Part shown: in pieces, positions 1 through 12,938 of the stretch | How the letters are laid out: each line of letters begins with the position of its first letter | How positions within the stretch are numbered: position 1 is the first letter of the stretch | NCBI GenBank assembly: GCA_020746105.1 | Contig: CM036636.1 | Coordinates: forward strand, 6,014,001 to 6,078,000 | Direction of reading: 5' to 3' | Length of the DNA stretch: 64,000 nt | DNA from: Trogon surrucura | Lineage: Eukaryota > Chordata > Aves > Trogoniformes > Trogonidae | Notes under the pieces: model-generated | The model's database searches: none | What the model saw: only the letters and a program-made list of their open reading frames with translations | What the model was told of the DNA's origin: nothing | Made by a program: the position numbers and the translations under genes

Positions 1-856
1 CAGCCCTAACGGTAACTTCGGGATCAGGAGGAACGTACTCTGGAACATCCTTCCCCAGTGGGGGCTTGTTTGTGTTGTGTTTTGGTGTTTTTTTCTCTTT
101 TTTTTCCCCCTCCCCAGTAACGGCTCTTCCTTTCCATTTGTCGCTATTGTCGACCAAATGCTCACTGGTTCCGCAGTCCTCTCCTGCGTGGCCGGGAGGC
201 CGGACGCTGAGGGATCCCTCCAAGCTTAGGTCAGCTCCCTCATCTCTTTTCCCATGCCCCTCGCTGACATGAAGGAAGCAAGAGGGGAAAAAAAAAAAGC
301 TCTTGTAATTCTTGATGATGCTAAACTGTTGCTGCTTTAAAAAGATCCATGTTGGTGAGGAAAGGGGACAGTTGCTTGAATCCGGAGTGGTTAAGAATAT
401 AATCTGCTATTTTCAGATATGAATACGATCTATTTATTTTCAGATACTCCTGATGGTAACGTTAAAAAAATAAATCAGGCTTTTCAAACTAGAAAGTAGG
501 TGGTAAAACCATTAATGCTTTTTCCCATCTAAAAAAGAAATTGCTTTTCCAGGAGGTTAATCTGTCCCTACGAGTTTAGGCTTAGTTATAATAATAATAA
601 TATTCCGGATCTCCTTTGGCTGGGTCTACAACACCTACTTTTGGTAACTTCTGTTGGAATAACAGATATTGGAGATTCCTTCCTCCTGAGAGTTTTAGCT
701 CTTAGAACTCTTACCATCTTTCTAGGTGTCTCTGGTTCCCAGTGACCCTCTGAGTAGTTCCTTGCTTCTTCAATACCCTTTACCGAGCTTTTACATGACA
801 TGGTCCCTCTGTGACCTTGGTCCCCTCTTCTTTGCTGATAATCTCTTTCGTTTCAG
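1..856. other. Non-coding sequence at left edge, upstream of LRRC8A
   Basis: No exon with a recognisable protein is visible on either strand. In mammals this position holds the LRRC8A 5' region, with KYAT1 in the opposite direction, but I see no KYAT1 coding sequence. The right end carries a good pyrimidine tract and a splice acceptor at 855-856, so this is probably intron or promoter-proximal sequence of LRRC8A. The first exon and promoter of LRRC8A are not identifiable and may lie outside the window. Confidence 0.5.
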
Positions 857-982
857 GGAAGCTGTTCCCATGGCGTGTGGGGAATGCGGCGCTTCAGCAC
901 CCGCTCAGGATCCAGCACGCAAGAACATCGTCCACTTCCAGCACAGAGAGCTGAAGTGCAGATAGCAGAATCCAGCTGCAGG
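857..982 (+). other. LRRC8A: Candidate LRRC8A 5' untranslated exon
   Basis: This 126-bp stretch is bounded by a strong acceptor (pyrimidine-rich tract ending TTTCAG at 851-856) and a strong donor (GTAAGG starting at 983). It lies upstream of the LRRC8A coding exon on the same strand, and LRRC8A genes have non-coding 5' exons. Within it an ATG at 870 opens a 31-codon ORF that stops at 965, so it would be an upstream ORF in the mRNA. No homology evidence is available here; the call rests on splice-site quality and position only. Confidence 0.42.
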
Positions 983-1480
983 GTAAGGGCTGCAGGCCAG
1001 CTCCTCAGTGGGAAAGCAAAGCCAAAAAAATTACCAGGATATTACTTAAACATAGTGGCAAAGCACAGGACAGCGATGAGATGACGGATAAGGAGCAAGG
1101 ATGGTTGATCGGAGGGTGATATGGGGAGAGTGGTGGTGTGCTAATTAAATACTGAGAGCCCTTAGTCAGCTTGAAGATGAAAAATAAGGAACTGAGCATT
1201 GTCTAGAGTAGAATACAACTGGTATGCGTTCACCCATAGATCTAACTCCTGGCCACATAAACCCCAACTTCTCGACGCACTAAACAGTAAATATTTGAGG
1301 TCTGTCAAATAAATGGTTTGGCGCCTGCTGCCTAAAAGGAACGTGGCTGAGAAGCAGCAAGAACTCTTCAGTCTGGTGGGTGCTCTTCCACTTCCCGCGG
1401 GGCGATGTTTGTGTTGCTCTGTAGCCGTCTCCTGGGCAGTTTTTCCGCGGTGAACTCCTAAGAGGAGTGCGCTGGCGAGT

Positions 1481-1494
1481 CACCCACGTGGGTG
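1481..1494. promoter_or_regulatory. 14-bp palindrome with CACGTG E-box core
   Basis: CACCCACGTGGGTG is a perfect 14-bp palindrome centred on the CACGTG E-box bound by bHLH factors such as USF and MYC. It lies in a local patch with several CG dinucleotides (about 1380-1500) that stands out from the surrounding sequence. It may be part of an alternative promoter or enhancer for LRRC8A; that function is inferred. Confidence 0.4.
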
Positions 1495-4400
1495 TCAGTT
1501 AGGCAATGACAGAAACTAGTTCCAAGAAACTCCCTGCTGCTTTGGTTCCTCACTAGGATGGCGATGAAAGGTATTGCCGAATTCTGTGCTTGTCTTCAGG
1601 ATGAGAAATGCTGCCCAGGCTGGCCGTGTTGTGAGCGGCAAGGTGTGCTTCCAGAATACGAGTGTCCCTGAGACTTTGATGTTGTGATTGGTGTTCTGGC
1701 AGTTTTGATTTGGTTTTCATACAGATCCTCTCGTGGTATTTGGAAACCCTAACTTTATTTGCGTAGGTCAAAGACAATGTGCATAAATACTTCCTTCAAG
1801 TATGCCAGAAGCCACGTGTTAAGGGCTAATGTTTCTGTGTTTGAAATGTAGAGTGCCTGAAGCCCTCAGCGATGACTTACTGAATGCACGGAGTTGGTTA
1901 TGTTCTAATAAACGCTGCAGGCATTCAGAAAGATGGTCTGTGGTTCCCTGATGCTAATTTTTTTTTAAAAACAAGCAGTGGCAGCCAAATGTGTAAGCTT
2001 GTGTTACTGCTGTGTGCTTGGAGCAGGCTAATAAGCCCTCGTGCAATTCTTCCGTGTTCTGCAGCAGAGTTTTGTTCAGCAGCGTGCTTAAAAAGGAAGC
2101 GAAGCTCACTTCTGCTCTTAAATTGAGCCTAACTGGTGTCTAGGAAAATGGGGATGCAGTGTCAGGTGAGTGATGGAGCACCGAGGAGAAATATTGGAGT
2201 TTTGTGTGGAGCACCTTAATATAAAGGAGGGAATGTGTAGCTATTATTTTGGTAGTGATCAAAAATTAATCTGTTCAGCTGCAGTGTGGTGAGCTTCCGT
2301 TGTGCGTTTTTCAAGTGGTTTCAAGAATAGCCTCAGTTTAGGGTACGCACACTAATTTAACAGTTGACATGCTTTGTAGAGCATCTCTTGAATGGTTCCA
2401 AACAGCTTTTTCCTTAAACAGTTGATGAGGTACATGCATTTCTTTATTGCAACTTGAAATCCTGTTTATACAGCTGCATTATATATGCCTTTCCTGCTGC
2501 TATGAAACTGCATTGGAAGCTAAAAGCTATTCGGTCGTGATCTCCCTGCTGAAATAAGTGCTTCCTTCTTGTGTACTAAGCACTGTTTGATATAAAATTA
2601 CCTTGGCAATTCACAAAGCCTCTCTTGTGACAAAATTGCAAGCTGCTTTTCTAGCTGCAGCCTCCCTTTGTGCACAGTAAAGGTGTGTGCTGGACCCTTC
2701 AACAGTTTCTCCTTCAGAGTCTTGTTCGATCACATGCCAGTGATGAAAGGTTTGATGGTCTGTCCCTTACTAATTGACTAATGCAGTTGGAAAATGTTCT
2801 GAGTTGGAAATTATAGTCACTGTTTTGGAGCTCAAGGCTTATAGGATGTGGTAAATATTTACTTATTCCTCCTCTTCCCTCAGCCTGAGGCTAAATATTA
2901 TCATGCTGATAGCTGCTGTCTTATCTATCTTGCTTTGCTCTCACCTACATCTTCTCTCACCTTAACTGGCTCATCTCTTCAAGCTTGAAAACAGCCATGG
3001 CAACACCCATGGATTTCTGCTTGTTGTGACTGTCAACAACTGGTTGAGATTCTCTGCTTAAAAGTTTTTACTCTCTTCGAATTTAGTGTCTGGTTTTCTT
3101 AATCTGTTGTTAGGTGTGTCAAAGCTCTGCTCTGCCCACCAGTTCTGTCTTTAGTGGAAAGCAATTGGTTACCTTTTCTTGTATGACTTTTTCAATGCTG
3201 GACTTAAATGCTGACGAACCTTCTGCTGCAGCTGACGGGGTTCTTGAAGCTGTTCTGGTTGTTACAAGTTAACACTGCTGTTTTCAGTTTATCTTTGGTT
3301 ACTGGCAGAGTTAATTCATCGCTTGCTGGTCAGTACCAGGGAGTGTTTCATAGTGTCCTGTTGGAATAAGGCAGTCACGCTTCTCCAAGACAAGCTCCAA
3401 TGCCCTGTCCTTGAAGCATCTTTTTTATAGCAAAGAGAAAATTAATTTTGGATAGGAAACCTGTGGCCACGTACATTCATAATTTATAAGCTGACACAGA
3501 CATTTTTCTCTGGTTTGCATTGCTGCTGCAAGTCATCTGACAGTACTTAAATTTCCATAGGTGTATGACACTGACATGGCAGTACCTGCTCCAAGTGCCA
3601 GTGGTGCTGCTGACTTCAGACTGTGTGCAGTTCTGTGCAGCAGGGGCAAAATACTGTCAAAAGTCAAAATGGGGCAGGCCAAGTCAGGTCTCCAGCATGG
3701 ACTGTTCCAGTAGTGCAGATGTTCTTCCCTTTACTTGTTAGAACAGGCTTGGTAAAAAGGAGCTGTTGCGCTGGACTATTAAGAATGTCAGCCTTGCATC
3801 TGACGGGAAGAGTCAACTAAGGGCTGGCTGTAAAGATGATAAAGTGCTATCCGTAGTGTAGGTGGATTTTTTTTATGAGCTTCAGTAAAGATGTGACCCA
3901 GTGGGTTCAGTTCACCTTGCTGTGGCTTGGGAGGGGCTGGATGTTGCGCGCCGCTGCTGGATGGCTGTGTGAAAACCAACCGGCCTTGCTCCCAGCGCTG
4001 AGTTCACTGGCTGTTCCTCTAAGTGGGGAGTGTGAATTTTGGCACTGCTGTCCCACTAATTTATCTGCTAGTCTGAATGATAAATGACCCTTTAAACTTC
4101 ACATCTCAGAAGATGTTTTGTCCTGTGGGAGGAATTTATTTTTTTTAATGCAGAAAGGGGCTGATAGTAGGGATGGCAGTTTGCTGGTCAGAGCTTTGGC
4201 ACCTGGTTTCACTGCTGTTTATTTCTAAACAGCAAAGGACAAAGTCTCTTGAGTTGTTCCATCTCATGTCTTGGACTTTTCCAGGTGATCGTGTGACTGT
4301 CTTTTGCTTGGAAGGTTTTCTGAGGAGTGCCTGAAAACAGCTCTGTTCCAGCCTTCTTTTTTTTTTTTTTTTTCTTTTAATTCTGGGCCTAATAAACACG

Positions 4401-7400
4401 AGGGAGGAGGCACGTAAATTCCCAGTCCCATTTCTGACTGGTAATGCTCTTACATTTCCTGGTTTTTGAACAAAGAGCTCTGTGTCATGCTCTTCTTTAG
4501 GATTTCAGGTGGCAGCATGCTGGGGTGGGGAGCTCCGCTGTGTTGAAAACTTAATGTAACGTGTTGTAGCTTGTCAGTAGTCAGGGCTATAGTCTTAACA
4601 GCGTCAGGTTTTTTTTTTTCCCTTATCTACCTCTGATACTGTCAGCACATGAACAACTTCTTCTTTCTCTGGGCAGCTGAGAGATTAAAAAAAAACTCTG
4701 TCAGCAATGCTTAACTTCTGCTCTGCAGTCCACAATCTTGTAAGGAAATCCACTGAGAATTAAGAATATGTATTGTGGGAACCGAGGAATTGCAAGATGC
4801 AATGTGCCCATGTCTACTTAAAACTATATTACTTGAAAGTAATGCACGCCACTAAAGGTGAGGAGGACTTCCCTGATTTCGGGGAGATGCTGGAAATAAA
4901 GGGTGGAAATTTAAATTCTTGTTGCTGGTAGCTCCATTAGTAACAGAGTGGCCAACAGAAAGGAGGAGGAAAGAGAAGACCGGGTACAGTATTCAGCAAA
5001 TGGTGAGTCAATCTGGCAAACTGGCCAGTGAAACAGAACAGTGACGTTGTTTCTGCTCACTTTGTCCCTGGGGTTTGCTGGCCAGCAGCTGCAGGCGGGA
5101 GTTCCAGGCACTGCTCAGCCAGGTGTCTGTCAACAATTAAATCAATCTTGGCTAGTTTGGGTTGGATGGCTTTGGATCGAGGAATTGACTAAGTCAGAGG
5201 ATATTTGCTCCTGCAGCAGTTACTCTGCTAATACAGAAATTGTTAAATATCACAGGCATCCTGGGGTCTGTGGAAAGCACTTGTGCTCCGAGCTCTGTCG
5301 GCCTTTATCTAGTAAGGTACGTGCCGCTTTATGATATGTCTGACGGCCAGATACGTTTAATCTTGTTTCTGACTGGTTTCGTTATGTAGGTGTGGTGTGC
5401 TCAGAATGTCCCTGTTCTTCTAACATGAGTGATTATCTTTCTCCTCCAGGTGTGAGGAGTAAAACACAGGATTAGTGCTTGGTGCTGCTTGTGGTTGACT
5501 GGAGGTCTGGGTGGGTTTGGCAGGCTGGTTATATAAGCCTGAAACTGCTCTTGCTTCTGTTGCACCAGCCTGTTCAGCATTAATGGTGAGGCTGCGCTGC
5601 ACGGGGTGGGAAGGTGTCCAGCAGGCTGAGGCAGGAATGGCAAAAGAAGCCCACTTGGATCCAGGTGATTCTGTAGGCACTGAAGAGATATGTAGTATCT
5701 AAATGTGGAATGTGCAGAGTTTTCAGTAGCGTATTTATTTAGGCTGGATCAATTGTGCTGTATGATAATGAGGCTTTAGCAAACAGATCTTTCCCTGTAC
5801 AATCTCAGCTATTGCTGCTATAAATTATCCTGGGGTTGTTGTCTCTTGGTTATGAAATGTAGCCCTCTGAGTAGTGCTGCTTTGGTGTGGCTGAAACCCT
5901 CCAAAGTAATTTTATGGAGACTGCTCAGGGACTGTGGTAGCTAAGAAAGTACTGTGGAATGCAAAAGCTGAAACACCTCTGAGACAGACACCTGCAAGAT
6001 TATTTTTTTCCTCAGTGTGCAACACCTAAAGCCTGCCTATTTAATTATACCTTTGGAAAACTTACTTCCTTATGCTTCTGATAAGTTGACAGGTGTTTAG
6101 GCAGAGGTGTTCTGACCTATTGTCTTATGCAAGCTCAGTGAAATCAACTTGCTTTGAAACTTGGATAGAGAAGTCTTTCAAAATCTCGGTATCGATGCCT
6201 TCCTTGTGTCTGAGTTAACAATACTATAAGCACATCACCTGTTTCTGAGCTCCGACTGGAAAGTTCTGCAACTTGAGATATGTACCAAGGAGCTCAGATC
6301 CTTCTTCACCGAGACAACTCTGACACAGTCCTTCCTTCCCCTTATGGCTGTTCCTGTCTATAAACTCCTTTACTCAGTTCCGTGCTCAGCCTTCAGTGAG
6401 GCTACACGACAGAAATGACTTGGCCAATAAAGCTTATTCACAGTAAACACTTTCCTGCTGACAAAGCACACTGGAGTTCAGCTTCCAACAAGAGCAGAAG
6501 CTTGAAATGTCTGCAGTCTTTCTGCTGGTCCTGTGGAGCTTGGTCTGCTCTTCCTCACAAGGGAGGTAATTTTATTTTTGGCCATCTGTCTTCGTACAAG
6601 AAGATATTATGCCAGAATAATATCCTCTATGTAAATCATTTTGTTCTGCTACCTGTGTACCTGTTGGGAGAGCATGTTCTAGCCACCTGCTTGGTTTCTC
6701 TACAGTAGTTGGAATCACAGTCCCTACGGGAGGAATCCTGCCGTTCAGGAGAGTGTCGAGTGACAGAGACAGCCCCTGAGATTCTGGCTTTTCTGAATTA
6801 GTCTGCTGTTGTCATCAACCCCAGCCGCAAAAACTCTTTGCCTTAATCCAGAAGAGAGAGTGTTGCAACAAGAATCGCGTTCTAAAATGATTGCAAAATA
6901 GAGCCCATAAAACGGAGATGACGTTTGCATCTTCATGCAGAACCGTCAGGAACTAGAAGTGGATTGCGCACGTGGGAAATCTGGGCGAGGAGGGATACGA
7001 CTTTCCCATCTGCTTTCTAAAGCTTTTGGTGGGCAGTTTTCTCTTTTACTGCAGGTGCTGGGAGTGAGGTTAGATAAGACATAGCAAATTCCAGCTTCTG
7101 TAAAGGTGGCCCCTGATTTTATTGTTCTTCTGGTATGTGAACAGGGTCTCCACAGCTGCTAGGAGGAGTGGAGACTTGCTGTGAATGTTCTTTTCCTCCA
7201 GTAACCCTGTCATTGTTACTGGAAGGCAGGAGATTTCCTGCTCCACCCTACCAGGGTTTAATTGCTGACAGAGCGGTAACAGGCTACCATGGGATACTCA
7301 GATGGGGCTTTTTCATCTGTCTTATAGGTGCACAGTATAAGGGGAGGCTTCCTACTGCATGTAATTGGTAAATAGAATTAGGGAGCCTGCTGTGCTCATT

Positions 7401-8439
7401 TCTTCTTGTTTTCCTTCTGAGCTATCTTGCAATACAAATCAAAATGAGCACAAAGTTAATTTCTTGTCAAAAGAAATCAGGCATTTCCTGGATTGGGCAA
7501 ACCTAGCAACCCGGCACTACAACTCAAGTCTGAAAATGCCTTAGCTGTGAGACTTCAATTCCTGAAAAGAGATTTTTCCCTGCTTCATAAGTCTACTAAG
7601 GGCAGCTATCAAAGACCTGAGAGCTGCCGCAAAAGTTTCCTTACCAAGAGCGATGAAGGTGCAGGAGGGAGGAGGATGGATCTTTGGGGAGAAGCGGTAC
7701 CTAGGCAAGGGAAGAAAAGAGATAAATACATGTTTGCTTGGTTTTTTTCTCCTCGGTGTTGTTTAGGAGAAATAAGGAGTTGTTTAAACAGGGAGCAGTT
7801 CTTCTATAGACAATATCAGTGTCTTTGCTTCGTATTCATGAAAAGAGGAATAGGATGTTAAACAGCATTGGCGGAGAGCAATGTCTTGTATGGCAGCATT
7901 TGTGTTGCCTCTTCGATGTAGTTCAGGAGGAGTTGCTACAAAAACTTTCCATCACATCTGACGAGAGTGTTTCAAGAATGATGTGTGCTTGCTGGGAGCC
8001 TGCCATTAGACTCTCGTGGAGCCTTAGGGTGGTTTTAGTGAGAGCTGCTTCTCCAAGCAGCCCCCGGGTTATGAGTCTGGTAGACCTGAGGCTGTGCTCA
8101 CCTGCAAGCGTGGGTAGATTTCAGAAACTAAACCATGTCAAAGTTAACTGTTCCAGCAGATAACTGCAGTAGCTTTTGATGTTCCCCTTTTGCAAAGCTT
8201 TCCAGACTTTCTCTTATTTGGACTGTACAAGTGCAGGACTCTGCTCTCTGTCTAATTACGGTGGGAGGGACGCAGAGAGTGACAGAGAGGGCATGTGTGT
8301 TTTGTCCTGTTTGGTTTTCCGTGTGGTTCAGTGGTATGTGAGTGGTCCTGCCCTGGCTCTCAAGCCTTTCAGTAGCTGAACTTCCTTGTTTCTCTATGAA
8401 TTGTCTTGCTTTCCTAGCCTAGTGTAGTAGGGGTCCTAA

Positions 8440-8470
8440 CAAAAAAAACAAAAACAAAAACAAAACCAAA
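8440..8470. repeat. A-rich simple repeat (CAAAAA-type)
   Basis: A run of C-separated A tracts (CAAAAA units with slight variation) about 30 bp long, lying in the LRRC8A upstream intron. It is a typical low-complexity microsatellite and may be length-polymorphic. Confidence 0.8.
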
Positions 8471-8614
8471 TCACCTATAGATCCTGTTCTGGTGCTTCTG
8501 AAAAGGGAAGGAATGGATGGGTAAGAGGCCTGGGGTGATTTAAAGCCTCTGTCAGAGCTATAGCTTCTCCTGTGGAAAATACAGATATGAAGTGGGTTTT
8601 GACTTTGAAATTTC

Positions 8615-8630
8615 TTGTCTATATAGACAA
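8615..8630. repeat. Perfect 16-bp palindrome
   Basis: TTGTCTATATAGACAA equals its own reverse complement. It lies in the presumed LRRC8A 5' intron. It may be chance or a dimeric factor site. Confidence 0.7.
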
Positions 8631-10781
8631 ACTGAAGAGACCTACATCACCAAGAGCTGTGATTCAGGGAGCTTTTAACTCCTGGCTTCATTTGAGGCAT
8701 TCTGGAGTACAAGGGGTGTGAAGAAATCTTTTGTACCTGGTTTCACCCTGGAATTAATATTTCTGTAGCATGCACAGACAGCTGGTCTCAAATGCCTGTT
8801 GCAAGCGAACTCTTCTCCCTGAGGTGGGTGCCTTCAGAGGAGGCTGAGCATGGCTGAAACACCTTGGCTGGGGCTTTGCAGCAAGCTGGCAATGGGACTG
8901 GGAGGGGAGCTCTGCACATCTTGTCACTCCTCTGTATTCTAGCTATTCAGATGATGTTTGGTTTTGCCTGTTCTTCCCTCTCCCTGTGACTGTGTAAATC
9001 CTCTTGCCCTGGTCTGCTCAAAGCACTCTGTTCTACAGAGACACGCCAGCCGCTCCCCCAGTGCTCTGCAGTCTAACAGGACAGTATTTTCTTCTGACAG
9101 TGCTGTATCTGGCTGTTTTCATCCCTTGTTTCTATTTCCTGTGCCAGGATTGCATGATTTTACTGGTTGATAAATGAATAGATTTGCTCTTCTGTCTTGT
9201 TTTACCAAATTTCTAGAATAGGTATTGCTGATTTTTTTTGTCTCAAATTCCCCACTCAAAAAATATTAAATAATTTGATGTAGACTTACCCCATTCTTCT
9301 GTGAGGGACTACTGTAGTATTGGAACAGGATGGGCAGAAGGGTAAGCGCTTCATCAGGGCTGGCTGTCATCTCTCATTCTAGCTGCTCACAGCTTTCTCA
9401 AGTAGCATTAAGTCAGAGCTGGCAGTTTACCATTTATTGTTGCAAGCAGCAGGCAAAAGGGAATAGAGTTCTGTATTTAGTGTCTCTAGGGAATGTGGTA
9501 CTTTTGGAGTTCATGTTAGGAAGGGCTTCCTTTGCAGTTCTATGCTGGAAGTTAATTTTAAATACAAACTTGAATTCTACCAAAGCAGGTGGTGTGGGCA
9601 CCCTACTTGTTGAAGAAAGTGTTCTCCCAGCCAGGGATATTTAGAAACCTGCTGTTGACCCTGAAGTTCCCCAGGACGTTTTGGGACTGTCTGTACAAAT
9701 TATATCTTATGGGTTGGGGAAACATCACTGTTTTTCTTCTCTTCCTCCTTTACGATTGAATTAATATGAGTTTCAGAATGACTGAGAAATTAGTGCTTGT
9801 CCTACTCCTGAACTTTGCTACCAAGTATGATGAGATATCAGTGCTTTTTTACTGTTGTTAAGACGACTTTGTGTTCTTTGCTTGTGTTGCCTGTCGGGAA
9901 TTTTGTGAGCTCACAATTATCCCTCAATTGGTCAGGCTTCCGGGCTTTCTGTGGCTTATTGAAGAACATGGTCAAAGTTTCACCTGGAAGTCTGAAGGAC
10001 AGAACAAGCAGTGCTGTAAGGCCTCTGCTTCCCAGAACCTTTTGATTTCCTTTGTGACACTTAAATCCCAGCTGAGATGAACTCTAGGTGGGAGTGGTTG
10101 GTCAGGGAAGCTCATTCTTTTGCGTGTGTCTCCTCCTTCCTCTACTTCTCAAGGAAAGCAAAGAGCAGCTGCTACAAGATTTCAGTACTGAATCTATCAG
10201 AGGGCAAGTAACTAGTCTTTCCTTTGAGAATTAATGTGAAGGGGGAAAGCCAAAATACGTGGAGGGAAAAGTCATGGTGTAAGGCAACTGTTCTCTTCTG
10301 CAGCCTGCTTTATCAATGTGATGTTGAGTGCATTGATTAAGTGGTTCTAGGAAATGTACCTGCATGTGAATCCTCTTCCTTGTCCCTGTGGTTTGAGAGC
10401 CATGCAAATGCAGAATTATTGTTTTCCAGCTCTGTAAAAACAGTAACAAACTCATGACAACTATGCTCTCTGCATGAATTTTACCACTTCTAACAGTGCT
10501 GGCAAACTCCTTAATCCCTGGATAAATCAGTAGCAGTTCTGATGTTTTGTGACAATTCATCTGTTGGGGAAGGCATCAACTAACTTCACAGCCTCAGCTG
10601 TAGCAAATCACTTGCAGGAAGCCTGTTTGATTTGTCTCCAAGTCACTTGAAATTGATTCTTGGCTAACTCCAGTCTTGCTGTACCAATACCTAAAGTATT
10701 GGTGCTTTAATACTTAAAGAAAAGCAGAACACAACAGTATAAGCTGCTAACGCCTGCTTTCGTTTTCCTTTCAGGTGAATC

Positions 10782-12938
10782 ATGATTCCTGTTACTGAAT
10801 TGCGCTACTTTGCGGACACACAGCCGGCGTACCGCATCCTGAAGCCATGGTGGGACGTCTTCACGGACTACATCTCCATAGTGATGCTGATGATCGCCGT
10901 GTTTGGAGGGACGCTTCAGGTCACCCAGGACAAAATGATTTGTTTGCCCTGTAAATGGGTTACCAAAGACTCTTGCAATGACTCAGTCAGAGGCTGGACA
11001 GCTGCAGCCCCAGAGCGTACCTACTATAACTCTAGTCTTGTTCCCTCTACTGATGCAGGGCCCACGGGGATCCGCTATGATTTGGACCGGCACCAGTATA
11101 ACTATGTGGACGCTGTGTGTTATGAGAACCGTCTTCACTGGTTTGCCAAGTATTTTCCCTATCTGGTACTGCTCCATACTCTCATCTTCCTGGCTTGTAG
11201 CAACTTCTGGTTCAAATTCCCAAGGACCAGCTCCAAGCTGGAGCATTTTGTGTCTATTTTGCTTAAGTGTTTTGACTCTCCGTGGACAACGAGGGCGTTA
11301 TCTGAGACGGTGGTGGAAGAGAGCGATACCAAGCCAGCATTTGGGAAAATGAATGGCTCCATGGACAAGAAATCCTCCACAGTCAGTGAGGATGTGGAAG
11401 CCACTGTTCCCATGCTGCAGAGAACAAAGTCTCGTATTGAGCAAGGGATTGTGGACCGGTCTGAGACGGGTGTCTTGGACAAAAAGGAGGGTGAACAGGC
11501 CAAAGCACTCTTTGAGAAGGTGAAAAAGTTCCGCACGCATGTGGAGGAGGGAGATATAGTTTATCGCCTGTACATGAGACAGACCATCATTAAAGTGATC
11601 AAGTTCATTCTGATCATCTGCTACACTGTTTACTATGTCAACAACATCACATTTGATGTTGACTGTAAAGTGGATATTGAGAGCTTGACTGGCTACAGGA
11701 TGTACCGCTGTGCTCATCCATTGGCCACCCTCTTCAAAATCTTGGCGTCTTTCTACATCAGTTTGGTGATATTCTATGGCTTGATCTGCATGTACACGCT
11801 CTGGTGGATGTTGAGGCGATCGCTGAAGAAATACTCCTTTGAGTCCATCCGGGAGGAGAGCAGTTACAGCGACATTCCCGATGTGAAAAACGACTTTGCT
11901 TTTATGCTTCACCTGATCGATCAGTATGACCCCCTCTACTCCAAGCGTTTTGCTGTCTTTCTGTCAGAGGTGAGTGAGAACAAACTGCGGCAGCTGAACC
12001 TCAACAATGAGTGGACTTTGGAGAAGCTGCGCCAGAGGATCACCAAGAACTCCCAGGACAAGCTGGAACTGCATCTTTTCATGCTGAGTGGCATTCCTGA
12101 CACGGTATTTGACCTCATTGAGCTGGAGGTCTTGAAGCTGGAGCTTATCCCTGATGTCACTATTCCCCCAAGCATTGCTCAGCTCACCAGCCTTAAGGAA
12201 CTGTGGCTCTACCACACAGCTGCCAAAATTGAGGCTCCAGCCCTTGCCTTTTTGAGGGAGAACTTGAAATCTCTCCACATCAAGTTCACAGACATCAAGG
12301 AGATTCCCCTTTGGATTTACAGCCTGAAGACACTAGAGGAGCTTCATCTGACAGGGAATTTGAGTGCTGAAAACAACCGGTACATTGTGATAGATGGATT
12401 GAGGGAGCTGAAGAGGCTGAAGGTGTTGAGGTTGAAGAGTAACCTCACCAAGCTGCCACAGGTGGTGACAGACGTTGGTGTGCATCTTCAGAAGCTTTCC
12501 ATCAACAATGAGGGCACCAAGCTTATTGTTCTCAACAGCCTTAAGAAAATGGTCAACTTGACTGAGCTTGAGCTGATCCGTTGTGACTTGGAACGCATTC
12601 CTCACTCTATATTTAGCCTCCACAATCTGCAGGAAATAGACCTGAAGGACAATAACCTAAAGACCATTGAAGAAATTATCAGCTTCCAGCACTTACATCG
12701 TCTCACTTGCCTTAAACTGTGGTACAACCACATTGCCTACATCCCCATGCAGATAGGCAACCTAACCAATTTAGAACGCCTTTACCTGAATCGTAACAAG
12801 ATAGAAAAGATCCCTACCCAGCTCTTCTATTGCCGAAAACTTCGTTATTTGGATCTCAGCCACAACAACTTGACTTCCATACCGCCAGACGTTGGACTTC
12901 TCCAAAACCTGCAGAATCTAGCTGTGACGGCCAACAGG
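10782..12938 (+). CDS. LRRC8A: LRRC8A main coding exon (residues 1-719)
   Basis: One large exon starting at 10775 (acceptor AG at 10773-10774) carries all four membrane spans, the intracellular loop and most leucine-rich repeats. The donor is GTGAGT at 12939. If the intron is retained the frame continues for nine codons and stops at 12968, giving a 728-residue product without the last repeats. Splicing to the AG at 16135 restores the conserved continuation ANR-IESLPPELF. Confidence 0.96.

Larger units (their letters stand above)
983..10774 (+). other. LRRC8A: Presumed LRRC8A 5' intron, non-coding
   Basis: About 9.8 kb without a recognisable coding exon on either strand. The open frames here are short (at most about 120 codons), lack splice context and resemble no protein I know. 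The right end is a good acceptor (TTTTCCTTTCAG ending at 10774). Visible items are a 14-bp palindrome containing an E-box at 1481-1494, a 16-bp palindrome at 8615-8630, an A-rich simple repeat near 8440 and a long T-run near 4358. Whether this is one intron or contains further untranslated exons cannot be told from sequence alone. Confidence 0.55.

Noticed and set aside
7493..8163. Two overlapping plus-strand frames of 122 and 114 codons
   Set aside because: No similarity to known proteins, no splice sites that would extend them, and they lie in the presumed LRRC8A intron.
11298..11912. 204-codon open frame antisense to LRRC8A
   Set aside because: It is a shadow of the strongly coding LRRC8A exon, has no splice context and resembles no known protein.
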